Part shown: positions 1 to 8,755 of the stretch, piece by piece
Numbering within the stretch: position 1 is the stretch's first letter
Layout: each line of letters opens with the position of its first letter
Source: a virus
Reading direction: 5' to 3' (one strand)
DNA: 21,720 nt
IMG/VR virus record: IMGVR_UViG_3300005647_000023
Location: 1 to 21,720 of that record
Notes under the pieces: generated by a model
Told to the model about the DNA's origin: nothing
The model's database searches: none
Seen by the model: only the letters and a program-made list of their open reading frames with translations
Position numbers and translations under genes: made by a program

Positions 1-42
1 CCTTTAACACCTAAAGTGGATGATAAACAAGTATTATTTTAA
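1..42 (+). CDS. 3' end of an upstream gene (partial)
   Basis: Reading from base 1 gives 13 sense codons ending PKVDDKQVLF and a TAA stop at 40-42, 13 bases before the tail fibre start. The frame, the tight spacing and the same strand fit the last codons of another structural gene. Too little is present to say what it encodes, and a chance open frame of this length cannot be excluded. Confidence 0.5.
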   Translation, partial: PLTPKVDDKQVLF

Positions 43-55
43 CAAAAATTAGAAA

Positions 56-2500
56 ATGGGATATTTAAAATTTAGCGAAAACATGTTTCTTGAAGTAGCA
101 GAATTCAAGAGACTTCAGAAGTTTTTAGATAAGAATGGAATTAAAAGACATACGCTAATAAATACTGATACATTTGGTTTAGTCAGACAAGCTGTTTTGC
201 CTCAAATTGGTTCTATAGAATTAGCTGATTCATTTTATGTTGCAAAAGCAGGAACGCCATTCGATAATGTAATAGTTAATCCTGGTATTGCAGTTGATTC
301 AGATGCAAATTTAATTATAAATACTAAGTCACAAAATTTACAAGTTCCAAATGACGGTTTATGGTATTGGCTAAAAATTAAACATAAATTTGATGTAAAA
401 GAAAATGGAGTTGTTAGTATAGATACTTTAGGTAATATGACTGGAGTAGGTACTGAATTTACAGAAATTTTAAGAGGGCAACCTAATTATCCAGCCAAAA
501 TAAAATTTCTAAATTCTACAACTGGTAATGCTAATATATATGAAGTTGTTAAAGTTGTTAGTGATACTTCAGTTATATTACAAGGTGACTTTACAGCTGA
601 GCAAGATTTAGAGTTTGGGGTGTACGGAACTTTCACACCTGGATATCCTGTTCCTACAGATGATCAAATGATATTTCAATATGACTCTGTAGAAATAGAA
701 ATGACATCAGAAACAGTTTTAGGTCAAGCACCTAATTACTTATTAAATAAAGAGTTCTATATAGCAAGAGTTCGTAATAATGGTGTGGATGTAACTCTAC
801 AAGATAAGAGAATAAATTGGTGGGAGACTGAAGCAATGGCTTATCTGAAACAAATAGACCGTAGCCTTGAAAATCCTTTAATTGGAGTCGAAGCTGTGAA
901 GTATGATATAGGAACTTCTACAAGAGCAAAAAATTTAGTAGAACTTGCTTGGGGTTTTAGAACTGATAAATACACCATAGACACTAGTTCTAAGAAAATT
1001 TCTATACTTATTGGAGAGGGTGGAGTTTACAAAGATACTTCTCATTTTCAAAGTGGGGATTTTAATGACTGGAGATTATATGCTAAGAATGGTAGTTGGA
1101 GAACTATAATTGATAGCCAAAAAACAGGAACTCAAATTGTAATAACATTAGATGTATTAGAACCATCTGAATATTCTATGTCTACATTAGTTACTTCAGA
1201 TACTGTTCAGGATGAAATATTTATTGCCCCACCTTTTGAATCAATAGAATTTAGATTTAGAGAAGATGCTAATCCAAATGTAATATCTGTAGCAACTTTA
1301 GATGAAGATATAGATAATGAAAATTGGCCAATACTTGAAAATAAATACATATTTAATATAAATACTCCTTTAGCTAGAGTAAGCGTTCCATCATTAGATG
1401 GATGTTATAAATATAATCTTACGTACAGACTAAAAATATTTAATGAATATACAGATTGGCAAGTTATGCCTGATGATATTATTGGATATTACGATGAAAC
1501 ATCTTTTGATAAAAGAGGTAATTTGAATGATAATCAGATAGACCGAGTTAGAGTACCATATGAAGGTCATTTGACTTATGGATTTATAAAAATTTGCGAA
1601 AATCCAAATTCATTTAATAATTTTCAAGAATATATAGATACAGGTGATTTATTTGGAGTTAATACTACTGAATTTGCTAATTCTACACCTACTTTGAATT
1701 TAGTTGTTGGAGAAAGTAAAAGATATCAACATTTTAAAGGTCAAGAATTAGCTTTAAGTGCAGATATGTATATACATTTAAATAGAAAAAATGTAGATGG
1801 AGACGATTTTAGAGAGGGTAATACATTTTATATACATATAGAACAATGGATAAATTTATCTACCTTTAAAATGAGAATTGTTGAAGATTTTGTTGATCCT
1901 ACAAACTATACTGAATTAGCTGATATAGATGTTAATGATATGATGTATGTTAGAAACAATACTGTAAATAATCCTATTCAAAATTTACGTAGAGGTTTAT
2001 TTATAGTATGTACTTATAATGAATTTAATCATTGGATAGTTAGTTATGATACTGAAATTTGCCCTAAAGGTATAGTAAGAATGGCTATGAATATTCCAGC
2101 TAACACTTTTGATAGTTCTGGTAATGGACAAAAACAAGGATTTTGGGGATGGAAAATAGTTAATGAAATGGATAATGTGTTTCCAGTAGGAACTTTAAAT
2201 ACTGGTGCTTCAGGTTCTGTAGGTGGTGATAATAGTGTCACACTTAATGAAAATAATATGCCAAAACATACTCATACTGTTAATGATCCTGGGCATACTC
2301 ACGATGTTACAATTAAACAAGGAATTGATGATCACTCATCTGGTCGTCATAGTAATTCAAGAATAGATAGAGATAGAACATATACAACTGCAAGATCATA
2401 TACAGGAATAACTCTAAATCCATCTGGATCAATAAATCCATCTGCAATAGATAAAAGACCGAAAAGAATGAAATTTTTATTCATAGAAAAAATAGTTTAA
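56..2500 (+). CDS. Tail fibre / baseplate protein with gp12-like collar tip
   Basis: This 814-residue protein is most likely a virion tail fibre or baseplate-attached adhesin. Residues about 118-190 form a beta-rich module with the pattern GVVSI...TGVGTEFT...YEVVKVVSDTSVIL, a type common in phage tail and baseplate proteins. The C-terminus carries the short tail fibre signature: PKHTHTV (736-742), DPGHTHDV (744-751) and a closing NPSAIDKRP segment. In T4 gp12 the paired HxH motifs bind metal in the trimeric receptor-binding tip, so H738/H740 and H747/H749 probably do the same here. The middle of the protein (about 280-700) shows no motif I recognise. No signal peptide or membrane segment is seen, as expected for a virion protein. 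It sits at the end of a structural block, three bases upstream of the next gene. Host receptor specificity cannot be read from the sequence. Confidence 0.85.
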   Translation: MGYLKFSENMFLEVAEFKRLQKFLDKNGIKRHTLINTDTFGLVRQAVLPQIGSIELADSFYVAKAGTPFDNVIVNPGIAVDSDANLIINTKSQNLQVPNDGLWYWLKIKHKFDVKENGVVSIDTLGNMTGVGTEFTEILRGQPNYPAKIKFLNSTTGNANIYEVVKVVSDTSVILQGDFTAEQDLEFGVYGTFTPGYPVPTDDQMIFQYDSVEIEMTSETVLGQAPNYLLNKEFYIARVRNNGVDVTLQDKRINWWETEAMAYLKQIDRSLENPLIGVEAVKYDIGTSTRAKNLVELAWGFRTDKYTIDTSSKKISILIGEGGVYKDTSHFQSGDFNDWRLYAKNGSWRTIIDSQKTGTQIVITLDVLEPSEYSMSTLVTSDTVQDEIFIAPPFESIEFRFREDANPNVISVATLDEDIDNENWPILENKYIFNINTPLARVSVPSLDGCYKYNLTYRLKIFNEYTDWQVMPDDIIGYYDETSFDKRGNLNDNQIDRVRVPYEGHLTYGFIKICENPNSFNNFQEYIDTGDLFGVNTTEFANSTPTLNLVVGESKRYQHFKGQELALSADMYIHLNRKNVDGDDFREGNTFYIHIEQWINLSTFKMRIVEDFVDPTNYTELADIDVNDMMYVRNNTVNNPIQNLRRGLFIVCTYNEFNHWIVSYDTEICPKGIVRMAMNIPANTFDSSGNGQKQGFWGWKIVNEMDNVFPVGTLNTGASGSVGGDNSVTLNENNMPKHTHTVNDPGHTHDVTIKQGIDDHSSGRHSNSRIDRDRTYTTARSYTGITLNPSGSINPSAIDKRPKRMKFLFIEKIV

Positions 2501-2503
2501 GTT

Positions 2504-3019
2504 ATGATATTATTATTATCAGGAGCAACACATAAGGATGCTCAACAATTAGACCTAAATAGAAGTCTTGGTGGATTAGTATCTTCTACTCCAGTACCTA
2601 ATGGTAGGATGAATGGTTTGTTTTCAGATGTATCAAATTATACTGTTGCTAATAATTCGTCAGAAATAGTAGGTATTTTTCTTGTGAATAATACTTCAAA
2701 TGATTTAGCGAATTTATCTATTCAAGAAATATATGAGGATGATAACATATGTGAATTTGAATTTGCAGTAGTATCTGTTACGGATAGTGGAGCTATGGAA
2801 TTAATTGGTAGTAAATTTGAAGAGCCTTATTATGCTAATTGGTTCGAGCCTATTGATAAGACTTTAATTAAAGAAATCTTTAAGTCAGGTGAGATGATTG
2901 GTCTATGGATAAAAAGAACTATAATCAAAGAAAGTGAAGAAGTTTCAGAATGTTTACCAGCTGATTCAGTTAATAAAAATATAGATGAGTGCTTGGAAGT
3001 TATTTTTAGCCACGATTAA
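2504..3019 (+). CDS. Hypothetical protein, probably structural
   Basis: A 171-residue protein I do not recognise. The start lies 3 bases after the stop of the tail fibre gene, so the two are almost certainly co-transcribed, and a strong terminator follows 33 bases downstream. The sequence is acidic overall. It has a glycine-rich start (LLLSGATHKDAQQLDLNRSLGG), a beta-like middle (EIVGIFLVNNTSNDLANLSI) and a C-terminal part with an EEPYYANW segment. Position alone suggests a tail or baseplate accessory protein, or an assembly factor for the fibre; that is inference. No catalytic motif, signal peptide or membrane segment is visible. Confidence 0.7.
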   Translation: MILLLSGATHKDAQQLDLNRSLGGLVSSTPVPNGRMNGLFSDVSNYTVANNSSEIVGIFLVNNTSNDLANLSIQEIYEDDNICEFEFAVVSVTDSGAMELIGSKFEEPYYANWFEPIDKTLIKEIFKSGEMIGLWIKRTIIKESEEVSECLPADSVNKNIDECLEVIFSHD

Positions 3020-3051
3020 CCACATATTTGGTGTGTAATCTTTTTGGTAAG

Positions 3052-3087
3052 AGCCTTAAACTAAAAATTTAAGGCTTTTATTATTTT
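3052..3087 (+). terminator. Rho-independent terminator after the structural block
   Basis: A perfect 9-bp stem AGCCTTAAA / TTTAAGGCT (3052-3060 with 3068-3076) closes a 7-base loop and is followed by TTTATTATTTT. It lies 33 bases after the stop of the 171-residue gene and separates the structural genes from the replication genes. Confidence 0.85.
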
Positions 3088-3340
3088 AAAGATTTTATCA
3101 GCTTAAAACTCATGTAATGAGATTATCGTTTAAAAATTTTTCATAGTTAATTCTAAATGTGTTAAATGCGCTGCATTCTTTTTTGAGGGTTTGGTGAGTG
3201 CGCAGCAGCCTCAATTCGATGGGAATATTCCTTTTGATTGTTATAAGGTCATAAACTTCTTAATGTGTTACAATGTTTATTTGTCTCGCATAAGAGGGTT
3301 TATGTTTTTATGACCTTAATCTTCTGGGAATAATAATATA
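3088..3340 (+). promoter_or_regulatory. Structured non-coding leader between structural and replication blocks
   Basis: This 253-base stretch holds no credible gene. It contains CTCAT-gta-ATGAG (3109-3121), a near-50% GC patch at about 3167-3232 within otherwise very AT-rich DNA, a TTGAGG/CCTCAA pair (3183-3188 with 3209-3214), a TGCGCA palindrome (3199-3204), a GGAATATTCC palindrome (3222-3231) and a 12-bp inverted repeat at 3244-3318. The helicase gene starts directly after it. Possible roles are a structured 5' UTR, a small RNA, an operator region or an origin. No convincing promoter hexamers or Bacteroidota TAnnTTTG element was found in it, so the promoter for the replication block is not identified. 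Confidence 0.5.
3244..3318 (+). repeat. 12-bp inverted repeat with competing inner pairings
   Basis: TAAGGTCATAAA (3244-3255) is the exact reverse complement of TTTATGACCTTA (3307-3318), with 51 bases between the arms. The inner part of the left arm, CATAAAC (3250-3256), is also complementary to GTTTATG (3298-3304), and its ATAAAC to GTTTAT (3275-3280). The RNA could therefore adopt mutually exclusive folds. The right arm ends 22 bases before the helicase start codon. Confidence 0.7.
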
Positions 3341-4906
3341 ATGATGATAGAGATAACAAGAACATCTTTTAATAGAGCCAAATTTACAGGAAAGTCCAAA
3401 GAGACAAAGCATATTAAGCGTCTTTTGAAAATTTGGGTAGATGGAGCTCAATATTCACCAAAGTACAATGAGACTGACAAATATGGAAGACGAAGATGGG
3501 ATGGATATTTTAGATTTTATAATTCAGATAATGAATTCGATTGGGGTATTGTAGATGAAATAATGTATCATTTAAAGTCTAAAAAAATAAATTTTACTGT
3601 TCACGATGATTCAGGAATAAAATTCATAAAAAAGATAAAAACAAGAGATACCTTACGTCCACACCAGAACAGAGCAGTAAAAAAATTCTTCAAAAATAAC
3701 TTAGGTATAACAATAGTACCAACCAGAGGTGGTAAAACTTATATAGCATCTGAAAAAATAAGATTAGCTATGAAAAATGATGAAAATTTAGTGTCATTGT
3801 TTCTTGTAGATACAATAGATTTATTTAATCAGACCTTAGAAGAGTTTTCAGGTTATTTTGGAATAGAACAATCTGAAATAGGAACTATAAATGATAAAGG
3901 TGTGAATATAAAACAAATTAATGTTTGTATGATACAGTCATTAGTTTCTAAGATGTATCCTGCTAAACGTAAAACAGATACAAGAGAAAAAATACGTGAA
4001 AGGAATAGAACTACAAGACAGATGAGAAAATTTCTTCATTCTGTTAATTTTCTAATCGTAGATGAGATACAAGAATATTCATCATCTAAACGTATGAATT
4101 GTTTAAAAGCATGTAAAAATGTCACTTTCTTATCAGGACTTTCTGCTACACCATTTAAAGATGAGGATGAAGACACTACCAAAAATGTAATACAAAATCT
4201 AAAAATAAAAGCGTTTTTTGGAGGAATTGTATATTCAGTACCTATATCAGAATTGCAAGAACAAGGCTATCTTGCTTTAGATAAGGCTATATTATTTAGC
4301 TATAATCATGAATATTATAAAATTGATAATAGAGTTAATGAAGATGATGGATATCATTCGTTATTAACTCAACTCATACATGAAAACAAAGAGCGTAATA
4401 AAATATTGATAGATTTTATAAGGTTATGTAGAAAAAATAAGTGGAAGACACTTGTATTATTTAATTCTAAGAAACATGGTAGAATTATATCAAGAAAAAC
4501 AGCTCAACCATTTATATGTGGAGATGATAAGTCAGATGTTCGTAAGGCTGCTAAAGACAAATTTTTATCTGGTAAAGGTAAGATACTATTAGCGTCAAAT
4601 ATATACAAAAAAGGGATAACTTTACCAGAGGCAGAAATACTTGTATTTGGAGATGGTGGTTTAGAGGGTAGTAATGTTACTCAGAAAAAAGGTCGTGTGC
4701 TTGGAGCTGTAGATGGTAAGACTAGAGCAATTATAGCTGATATAATGGATATTGAAGATAAATATTTTTCCAACCATAGTTATAATAGATTGAGAGTTTA
4801 TGATGAGGAAATTGGTCAGGATAGAATTGAAATTCACGAGCCGACTGATATGAAAGATGTAGAAGATAGTATCAAAGAATGGTTAGATGAGAAAAAAGGA
4901 ATTTAA
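3341..4906 (+). CDS. uvsW: UvsW-like SF2 DNA helicase
   Basis: A 521-residue superfamily 2 helicase, probably the counterpart of T4 UvsW, which unwinds branched DNA and R-loops and shifts the phage from origin-dependent to recombination-dependent replication. In order: a small N-terminal domain (1-100), a TLRPHQ motif (104-109), the Walker A motif PTRGGKT (127-133), a DEIQ Walker B box (241-244) in place of DEAD/DEAH, the SAT motif (268-270), and the motif VI element QKKGR (448-452) in the second RecA-like lobe. Length matches T4 UvsW (about 500 residues). Two ATG codons are tandem at the start; the first is used here. It is the first gene after the structured leader and overlaps the next gene by 20 bases. 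Helicase family is certain; the specific UvsW role is inferred from architecture and neighbours. Confidence 0.88.
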   Translation: MMIEITRTSFNRAKFTGKSKETKHIKRLLKIWVDGAQYSPKYNETDKYGRRRWDGYFRFYNSDNEFDWGIVDEIMYHLKSKKINFTVHDDSGIKFIKKIKTRDTLRPHQNRAVKKFFKNNLGITIVPTRGGKTYIASEKIRLAMKNDENLVSLFLVDTIDLFNQTLEEFSGYFGIEQSEIGTINDKGVNIKQINVCMIQSLVSKMYPAKRKTDTREKIRERNRTTRQMRKFLHSVNFLIVDEIQEYSSSKRMNCLKACKNVTFLSGLSATPFKDEDEDTTKNVIQNLKIKAFFGGIVYSVPISELQEQGYLALDKAILFSYNHEYYKIDNRVNEDDGYHSLLTQLIHENKERNKILIDFIRLCRKNKWKTLVLFNSKKHGRIISRKTAQPFICGDDKSDVRKAAKDKFLSGKGKILLASNIYKKGITLPEAEILVFGDGGLEGSNVTQKKGRVLGAVDGKTRAIIADIMDIEDKYFSNHSYNRLRVYDEEIGQDRIEIHEPTDMKDVEDSIKEWLDEKKGI

Positions 4907-5477
4907 ACTTGTTGTAGAATTATACAAGACTTACTATAAACAGATAACTAAAAATGAAGGCTTCAGATTATATATGTCTGATAGTCGAGCCAAGATGGTT
5001 GATAGGTTTTTAGATAATTTTCTTGAATTAACTCAATCTACATTTATTCAAGAAGATGCTCTCAAGAAATTTATGGAATTTCAATTTAATTATTGGTATA
5101 AACGTAATGCTAAATACGGTGCAGGAACTTCTATACAGTTAGAGTGGATAATTGGTAAGAAAGCTATTGTAAGGTGGGAGAAAGCCAATAAGAAGTATAT
5201 TAGCTGGATAATACGTAAGAATTTAAAAACAGACCATAAAATTGTGGTTAAAAATACTGATAATTCTTATGCTAATTTAGTAGTTAGATTAAATGATGTT
5301 GAAGAAAAAGAAAAAGAACGTGCTCACAATACTGTAAAAGGATTTTGGAACTGTTTAATAAATACCACATTATACAACCACAAAAGCAGTCTATGTGTAA
5401 GTTGTGATAAGTCTATGGGTTGTAAAGAAAATTTAAAAATTAAGTTTCCAAAGATATATAAAAAAAGAGGATATTAA
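4887..5477 (+). CDS. Hypothetical protein with C-terminal Cys cluster
   Basis: A 196-residue basic protein of unknown function. Its start lies inside the end of the helicase gene (20-base overlap) and its stop overlaps the next start (TAATG), so it is translated as part of the replication operon. Residues 1-110 look helical and rich in Tyr, Trp and Lys, with a WIIGKK...W pattern near 87-106. A CVSCDKSMGC cluster (C170, C173, C179) near the C-terminus, with C156 upstream, could bind zinc or an Fe-S cluster. The protein ends in a lysine-rich segment. DNA or nucleoprotein binding is a reasonable guess from charge and context, but no family is recognised. Confidence 0.75.
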   Translation: MRKKEFKLVVELYKTYYKQITKNEGFRLYMSDSRAKMVDRFLDNFLELTQSTFIQEDALKKFMEFQFNYWYKRNAKYGAGTSIQLEWIIGKKAIVRWEKANKKYISWIIRKNLKTDHKIVVKNTDNSYANLVVRLNDVEEKEKERAHNTVKGFWNCLINTTLYNHKSSLCVSCDKSMGCKENLKIKFPKIYKKRGY

Positions 5478-6022
5478 TGGATAGTTTGTTTAAAAATTTC
5501 GGTAAAAGATATAATAGAAATATGTCTGGATTAGAAGTAGCTAAATTGATAGGTACATCCAGAACCATATTATACAAATTCCTTAGAGAACAAAACATAT
5601 TCTGTAAAACAAATGGGCGTAATTTACCTACAGATATTTATATGCGCAAGAAGTGGTTTTTTATAAAAGAAACTAATGTAGATAATGAAAATTTTAAAGG
5701 TATAGTTACTACTACAATGTTCACACCTTTAGGATATGAAAGCATAAGAGATATCATATACAAAGACCATGATAATATAATACATACTTTAAATAATGAT
5801 AGTTTTTGGGTAGTCCTTGCTAATAAAATTAGGTCAAAGTTATCTTATTTAGGTCGAGATTTTAAGACCGATAATGAGCTTGAAGAACATATGAAAAAAC
5901 ACTCATATTTATTCACTCATGGAGAAACTAATAATAAAAGCGTATTCTACTTTGCTAATGATAGAAAGTATGAATTGATAAAATTTAATGTAGATAATCT
6001 ACGAATATTTGAAACATGTTAA
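5477..6022 (+). CDS. KilAC-like (phage antirepressor C-terminal) DNA-binding protein
   Basis: A 181-residue protein. Residues about 16-95 match the layout of the KilAC/ANT domain that forms the C-terminal half of many phage antirepressors: an HTH-like LEVAKLIGTSRTILYKFLRE (19-38), then NLP...MRKKWFFIKE, and a final TTTMFTPLGYESI strand-turn (79-90). The usual N-terminal Bro-N or AntA domain is absent; instead the unit is followed by about 85 residues of unfamiliar sequence. The start overlaps the previous stop by one base (TAATG), and an AGAGG lies 6 bases upstream, one of the few Shine-Dalgarno-like sequences here. It lies inside the replication operon, between the UvsW-like and DnaB-like helicases, so a DNA-binding role in replication or its control is inferred. 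The domain call is by pattern only. Confidence 0.65.
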   Translation: MDSLFKNFGKRYNRNMSGLEVAKLIGTSRTILYKFLREQNIFCKTNGRNLPTDIYMRKKWFFIKETNVDNENFKGIVTTTMFTPLGYESIRDIIYKDHDNIIHTLNNDSFWVVLANKIRSKLSYLGRDFKTDNELEEHMKKHSYLFTHGETNNKSVFYFANDRKYELIKFNVDNLRIFETC

Positions 6023-6025
6023 TTA

Positions 6026-7384
6026 ATGGCTAAAAAAGAACAATTAACCAGCGAGTTCATACTTGAGCTATTTAAGGCTGCTTTTGAAAAAGATTATATA
6101 TTTGAGATATTAGTTCAGTATCTCAAATATTCATATTTAACATATGATTATGAAAAGAAGTTTTGGAAAAAAGCATTGCAAATATATAAGCTAAAAAATA
6201 AAATACCTACTCTTGGGCTTATACAAGTAGAACTGCGAAAGGATGAAGCTGTAAAAGATTTTATAATTGATATAAAAGAAGCAAGACTACGAGATGTAAA
6301 GAGTGTTGTTGATTCATTTCAAGAATTCATAAAAGAAAGCAAATTTGTAGAAATATTTGAAAAAGCTGGAGAACTTTATAACAGAGGTGATGAGTCTGAA
6401 GCATTTAAAGAATTTCAAAAAGGTGCTGAAGAGATGTCTCTATTTTCTATACAGGATAAGGTATTCAAAAAGGTTTTTAAAGGATTTGAAGAACGTCATG
6501 CAGGTCGTAAGATAGATGAGCAGAGAACCAAATTACCATTCTTTATAGATAGATTAGACGAGATAACCTACGGTGGGTCAGAAACTGGCGAAATTACGCT
6601 TGTAACAGCTGAGTCTGGTATAGGTAAGTCTCAATATTTAATACATAGAGCAATACAGACTGCTAGGTCTGGATATGATGTTTTGTTATTTCAAATAGAG
6701 GGTACTGAGAGACAAGTTATGGATAGATTAGATGCAGCTTGGACAGGAGCATTATATCATGACATGAAAAAAGGTAATATAGATGATAAGAGATACAAAA
6801 AGTTATTACCTATAATAAAGAAGATGTCTGGCGAAATACATGTGGAAGCATTTGAAAAGTTTGGTGGAGCAACTGATACTGATATAAAAAATTCAGTATT
6901 GGAAGCAAAAAAGATGTATCCAAACCTTAAATTAGTCTTAATTGATTACATGGAATTAATGACTCTAAATGATGGTACTAATTATGGACCAAGGGATGAA
7001 CGTTTTAGGCAACAAAAGATAGGTAGATTTATGAAAGAACTAGCTATGGAACAAGATGTAGGTGTAGATACTGTAACTCAAGCATCTAATTTACCGTCAG
7101 ATTTAAAGGCTGATCCATCTTTTGTAATGACCAGAGAATACTTGTCTGAAGATAAAGGTAAAATAAGACCTTTTGATTATCATTTCACTCTTAACCAGAC
7201 TTTTGACGAAATGAAGTTTATAGATACTGATGGTGTAAGAGCGTCAATTATACGTATGTATGCTGATAAAATTCGTGAATATAGTTCAGGACAAACTGTA
7301 CCTATAATAACTAATTTTAAAAGTTCAAGATTTTATGATAGACGTAGAACACTTGAGCACTTTATAGATGACGAGGATGAGTAA
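6026..7384 (+). CDS. Replicative DNA helicase, DnaB/gp41-like
   Basis: A 452-residue RecA-fold helicase of the DnaB family, close in length to T4 gp41 (475). It should form a hexamer that unwinds the fork 5'-3' and works with the primase encoded next. The N-terminal part (1-150) is helical. The ATPase domain has Walker A AESGIGKS (195-202), the family's catalytic Glu in FQIEGTER (E225), Walker B LVLIDY (303-308), the TVTQAS sensor (349-354), and a basic NFKSSRFYDRR segment (430-440) where DnaB proteins carry the arginine finger. The C-terminus is acidic (DDEDE), as in several phage helicases that bind partner proteins. It starts 3 bases after the KilAC gene and overlaps the primase gene. Confidence 0.9.
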   Translation: MAKKEQLTSEFILELFKAAFEKDYIFEILVQYLKYSYLTYDYEKKFWKKALQIYKLKNKIPTLGLIQVELRKDEAVKDFIIDIKEARLRDVKSVVDSFQEFIKESKFVEIFEKAGELYNRGDESEAFKEFQKGAEEMSLFSIQDKVFKKVFKGFEERHAGRKIDEQRTKLPFFIDRLDEITYGGSETGEITLVTAESGIGKSQYLIHRAIQTARSGYDVLLFQIEGTERQVMDRLDAAWTGALYHDMKKGNIDDKRYKKLLPIIKKMSGEIHVEAFEKFGGATDTDIKNSVLEAKKMYPNLKLVLIDYMELMTLNDGTNYGPRDERFRQQKIGRFMKELAMEQDVGVDTVTQASNLPSDLKADPSFVMTREYLSEDKGKIRPFDYHFTLNQTFDEMKFIDTDGVRASIIRMYADKIREYSSGQTVPIITNFKSSRFYDRRRTLEHFIDDEDE

Positions 7385-8330
7385 GGACACTACTATACCT
7401 GATGAAGATTTAAAAGGATTATTTGGAAGAATGCGTAAAGCTGGTAGAAATCAATATATAACTGATTGTGTATATTGTGGAAAACAAGCACACTTCTATA
7501 TGAATAGAACTACCCAACAATGGGACTGTAAAAAATGTGGAGAAGAGGGTAATATTGTAAAATTACTACATTTTCTTGGAAAGTTATTCCTATTAGGTGA
7601 TTTCAAATCAATAGATAGAACTAAAATAAAAATGTTAGGTGAAGATGAAGAAGATCAGATAACTGATTTAGTTGTTCCTAACAGACGTTTACCATTAGGA
7701 TTTAAGCGAGTTTATGAAGATGAGTATTTATTTGGTAGAAGATTTACAAAAGAAAATTTACAAAAATTAAGAGTTGGCTATACTAATCTCAGACCATTCT
7801 TAAAAGACTACATAATATTTGCAGTAGATGAAGAAGATGGGTGTAAAGGTTATGTTGCTAGATACTCAAAAACAATTCCTAAAGGTGATAAAAAGACTTT
7901 AAGGTACAGAAATGATAAAGGTGCTAAATTTTCTCATCTTCTATTTGGCTATAACGAAATTATTGAAGGCAAAACCGACACTGTAATATTAGTCGAGGGT
8001 TTACCAGACAAAGTCACTACTGATAATGTATTACAGCTTGATAATCAAGATGAAATAAAATGTTGTTGCACATTCGGCAAGAAAATTTCCAAATTTCAGA
8101 TATTAAAACTTTTGAAAAAAGGAGTCAAGAATATTATACTCATTTTCGATTATGATGCTATTTCTGAAATGAAAAAGTATGGAGTAATTCTTGAAGAATT
8201 TTTTAATGTACAAATTGGTTTCACTTTCCAAAAAGATATAAACGACTCAACTGAAGAAGAGATTTTTGATATTTTTCAGAATTTAAAAGATGTTGTTTCT
8301 TTTAATAGGAAAACTGTAAAAACATTATAA
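7377..8330 (+). CDS. DNA primase with zinc ribbon and TOPRIM domain
   Basis: A DnaG/gp61-type primase that makes RNA primers for lagging-strand synthesis. Counted from an upstream in-frame ATG at 7368, the zinc ribbon ligands are CVYC (34-37) and CKKC (54-57), and the TOPRIM core has VEGLPD (209-214; E210, D214) and FDYDA (260-264; D261, D263) for metal binding. I chose the ATG at 7377 because it gives an ATGAGTAA overlap with the helicase stop, the same junction used at 16354; the upstream ATG at 7368 adds only three residues. With about 317 residues it is shorter than bacterial DnaG (no separate helicase-binding domain) but near T4 gp61 (342). Adjacent helicase and primase genes are the classic phage primosome arrangement. 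Confidence 0.9.
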   Translation: MSKDTTIPDEDLKGLFGRMRKAGRNQYITDCVYCGKQAHFYMNRTTQQWDCKKCGEEGNIVKLLHFLGKLFLLGDFKSIDRTKIKMLGEDEEDQITDLVVPNRRLPLGFKRVYEDEYLFGRRFTKENLQKLRVGYTNLRPFLKDYIIFAVDEEDGCKGYVARYSKTIPKGDKKTLRYRNDKGAKFSHLLFGYNEIIEGKTDTVILVEGLPDKVTTDNVLQLDNQDEIKCCCTFGKKISKFQILKLLKKGVKNIILIFDYDAISEMKKYGVILEEFFNVQIGFTFQKDINDSTEEEIFDIFQNLKDVVSFNRKTVKTL

Positions 8331-8332
8331 AA

Positions 8333-8755
8333 ATGGCAAAGTCACATATTTCAATATTGGAGTACTACGAGCGACTTCAGATTGAATATATAATCTACGA
8401 ACTAAGACTGAAAATATACCCATCTTCTAAAGATAAGGCTAAATTCAGAGAAATTTTAGAATTTAAACAACAAAAGATATTTGATATATCAGATAAGAAT
8501 GATCTTATTAATATGTTTGAGTCTAAACAGAAAAGACAAGAAATTGAATCTAAAGTCTATAATGAATTTGGAAATCCAACTGACATAACTAAAAAAGATA
8601 AGTATTTTTATTATTTCTTAAATACTGACTTTTCATATAAAGGTGAGGGAGTTAAATTATCCAGCTATAATTTAGATGATGGAACTGCAGTAATTCAATA
8701 TAAGGATGATACTACAGAAATGGTGGATATTAACTTTATACGTAGAATTTTATAA
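8333..8755 (+). CDS. Hypothetical protein in the primosome operon
   Basis: A 140-residue protein of unknown function starting two bases after the primase stop. The first 80 residues are predicted helical and charged (ILEYYERLQIEYIIYELR...). The last 35 form a likely small beta barrel (VKLSSYNLDDGTAVIQYKDD, then MVDINFIRRIL), which recalls Tudor/SH3-like folds; this is a visual impression only. Context suggests a partner of the helicase or primase, such as a loader, but nothing in the sequence identifies one. It is the last gene before a 137-base AT-rich gap. Confidence 0.7.
   Translation: MAKSHISILEYYERLQIEYIIYELRLKIYPSSKDKAKFREILEFKQQKIFDISDKNDLINMFESKQKRQEIESKVYNEFGNPTDITKKDKYFYYFLNTDFSYKGEGVKLSSYNLDDGTAVIQYKDDTTEMVDINFIRRIL

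Noticed and set aside
3199-3232. tRNA-like segment with a TTCGAT loop near 3215
   Set aside because: The T-arm stem does not pair properly and no acceptor, anticodon or D arm can be built around it.
3219-3254. An 11-codon open frame (ATG to TAA) ending within the left arm of the inverted repeat, as a leader peptide
   Set aside because: Very short, no run of regulatory codons, and such frames occur by chance in AT-rich DNA.
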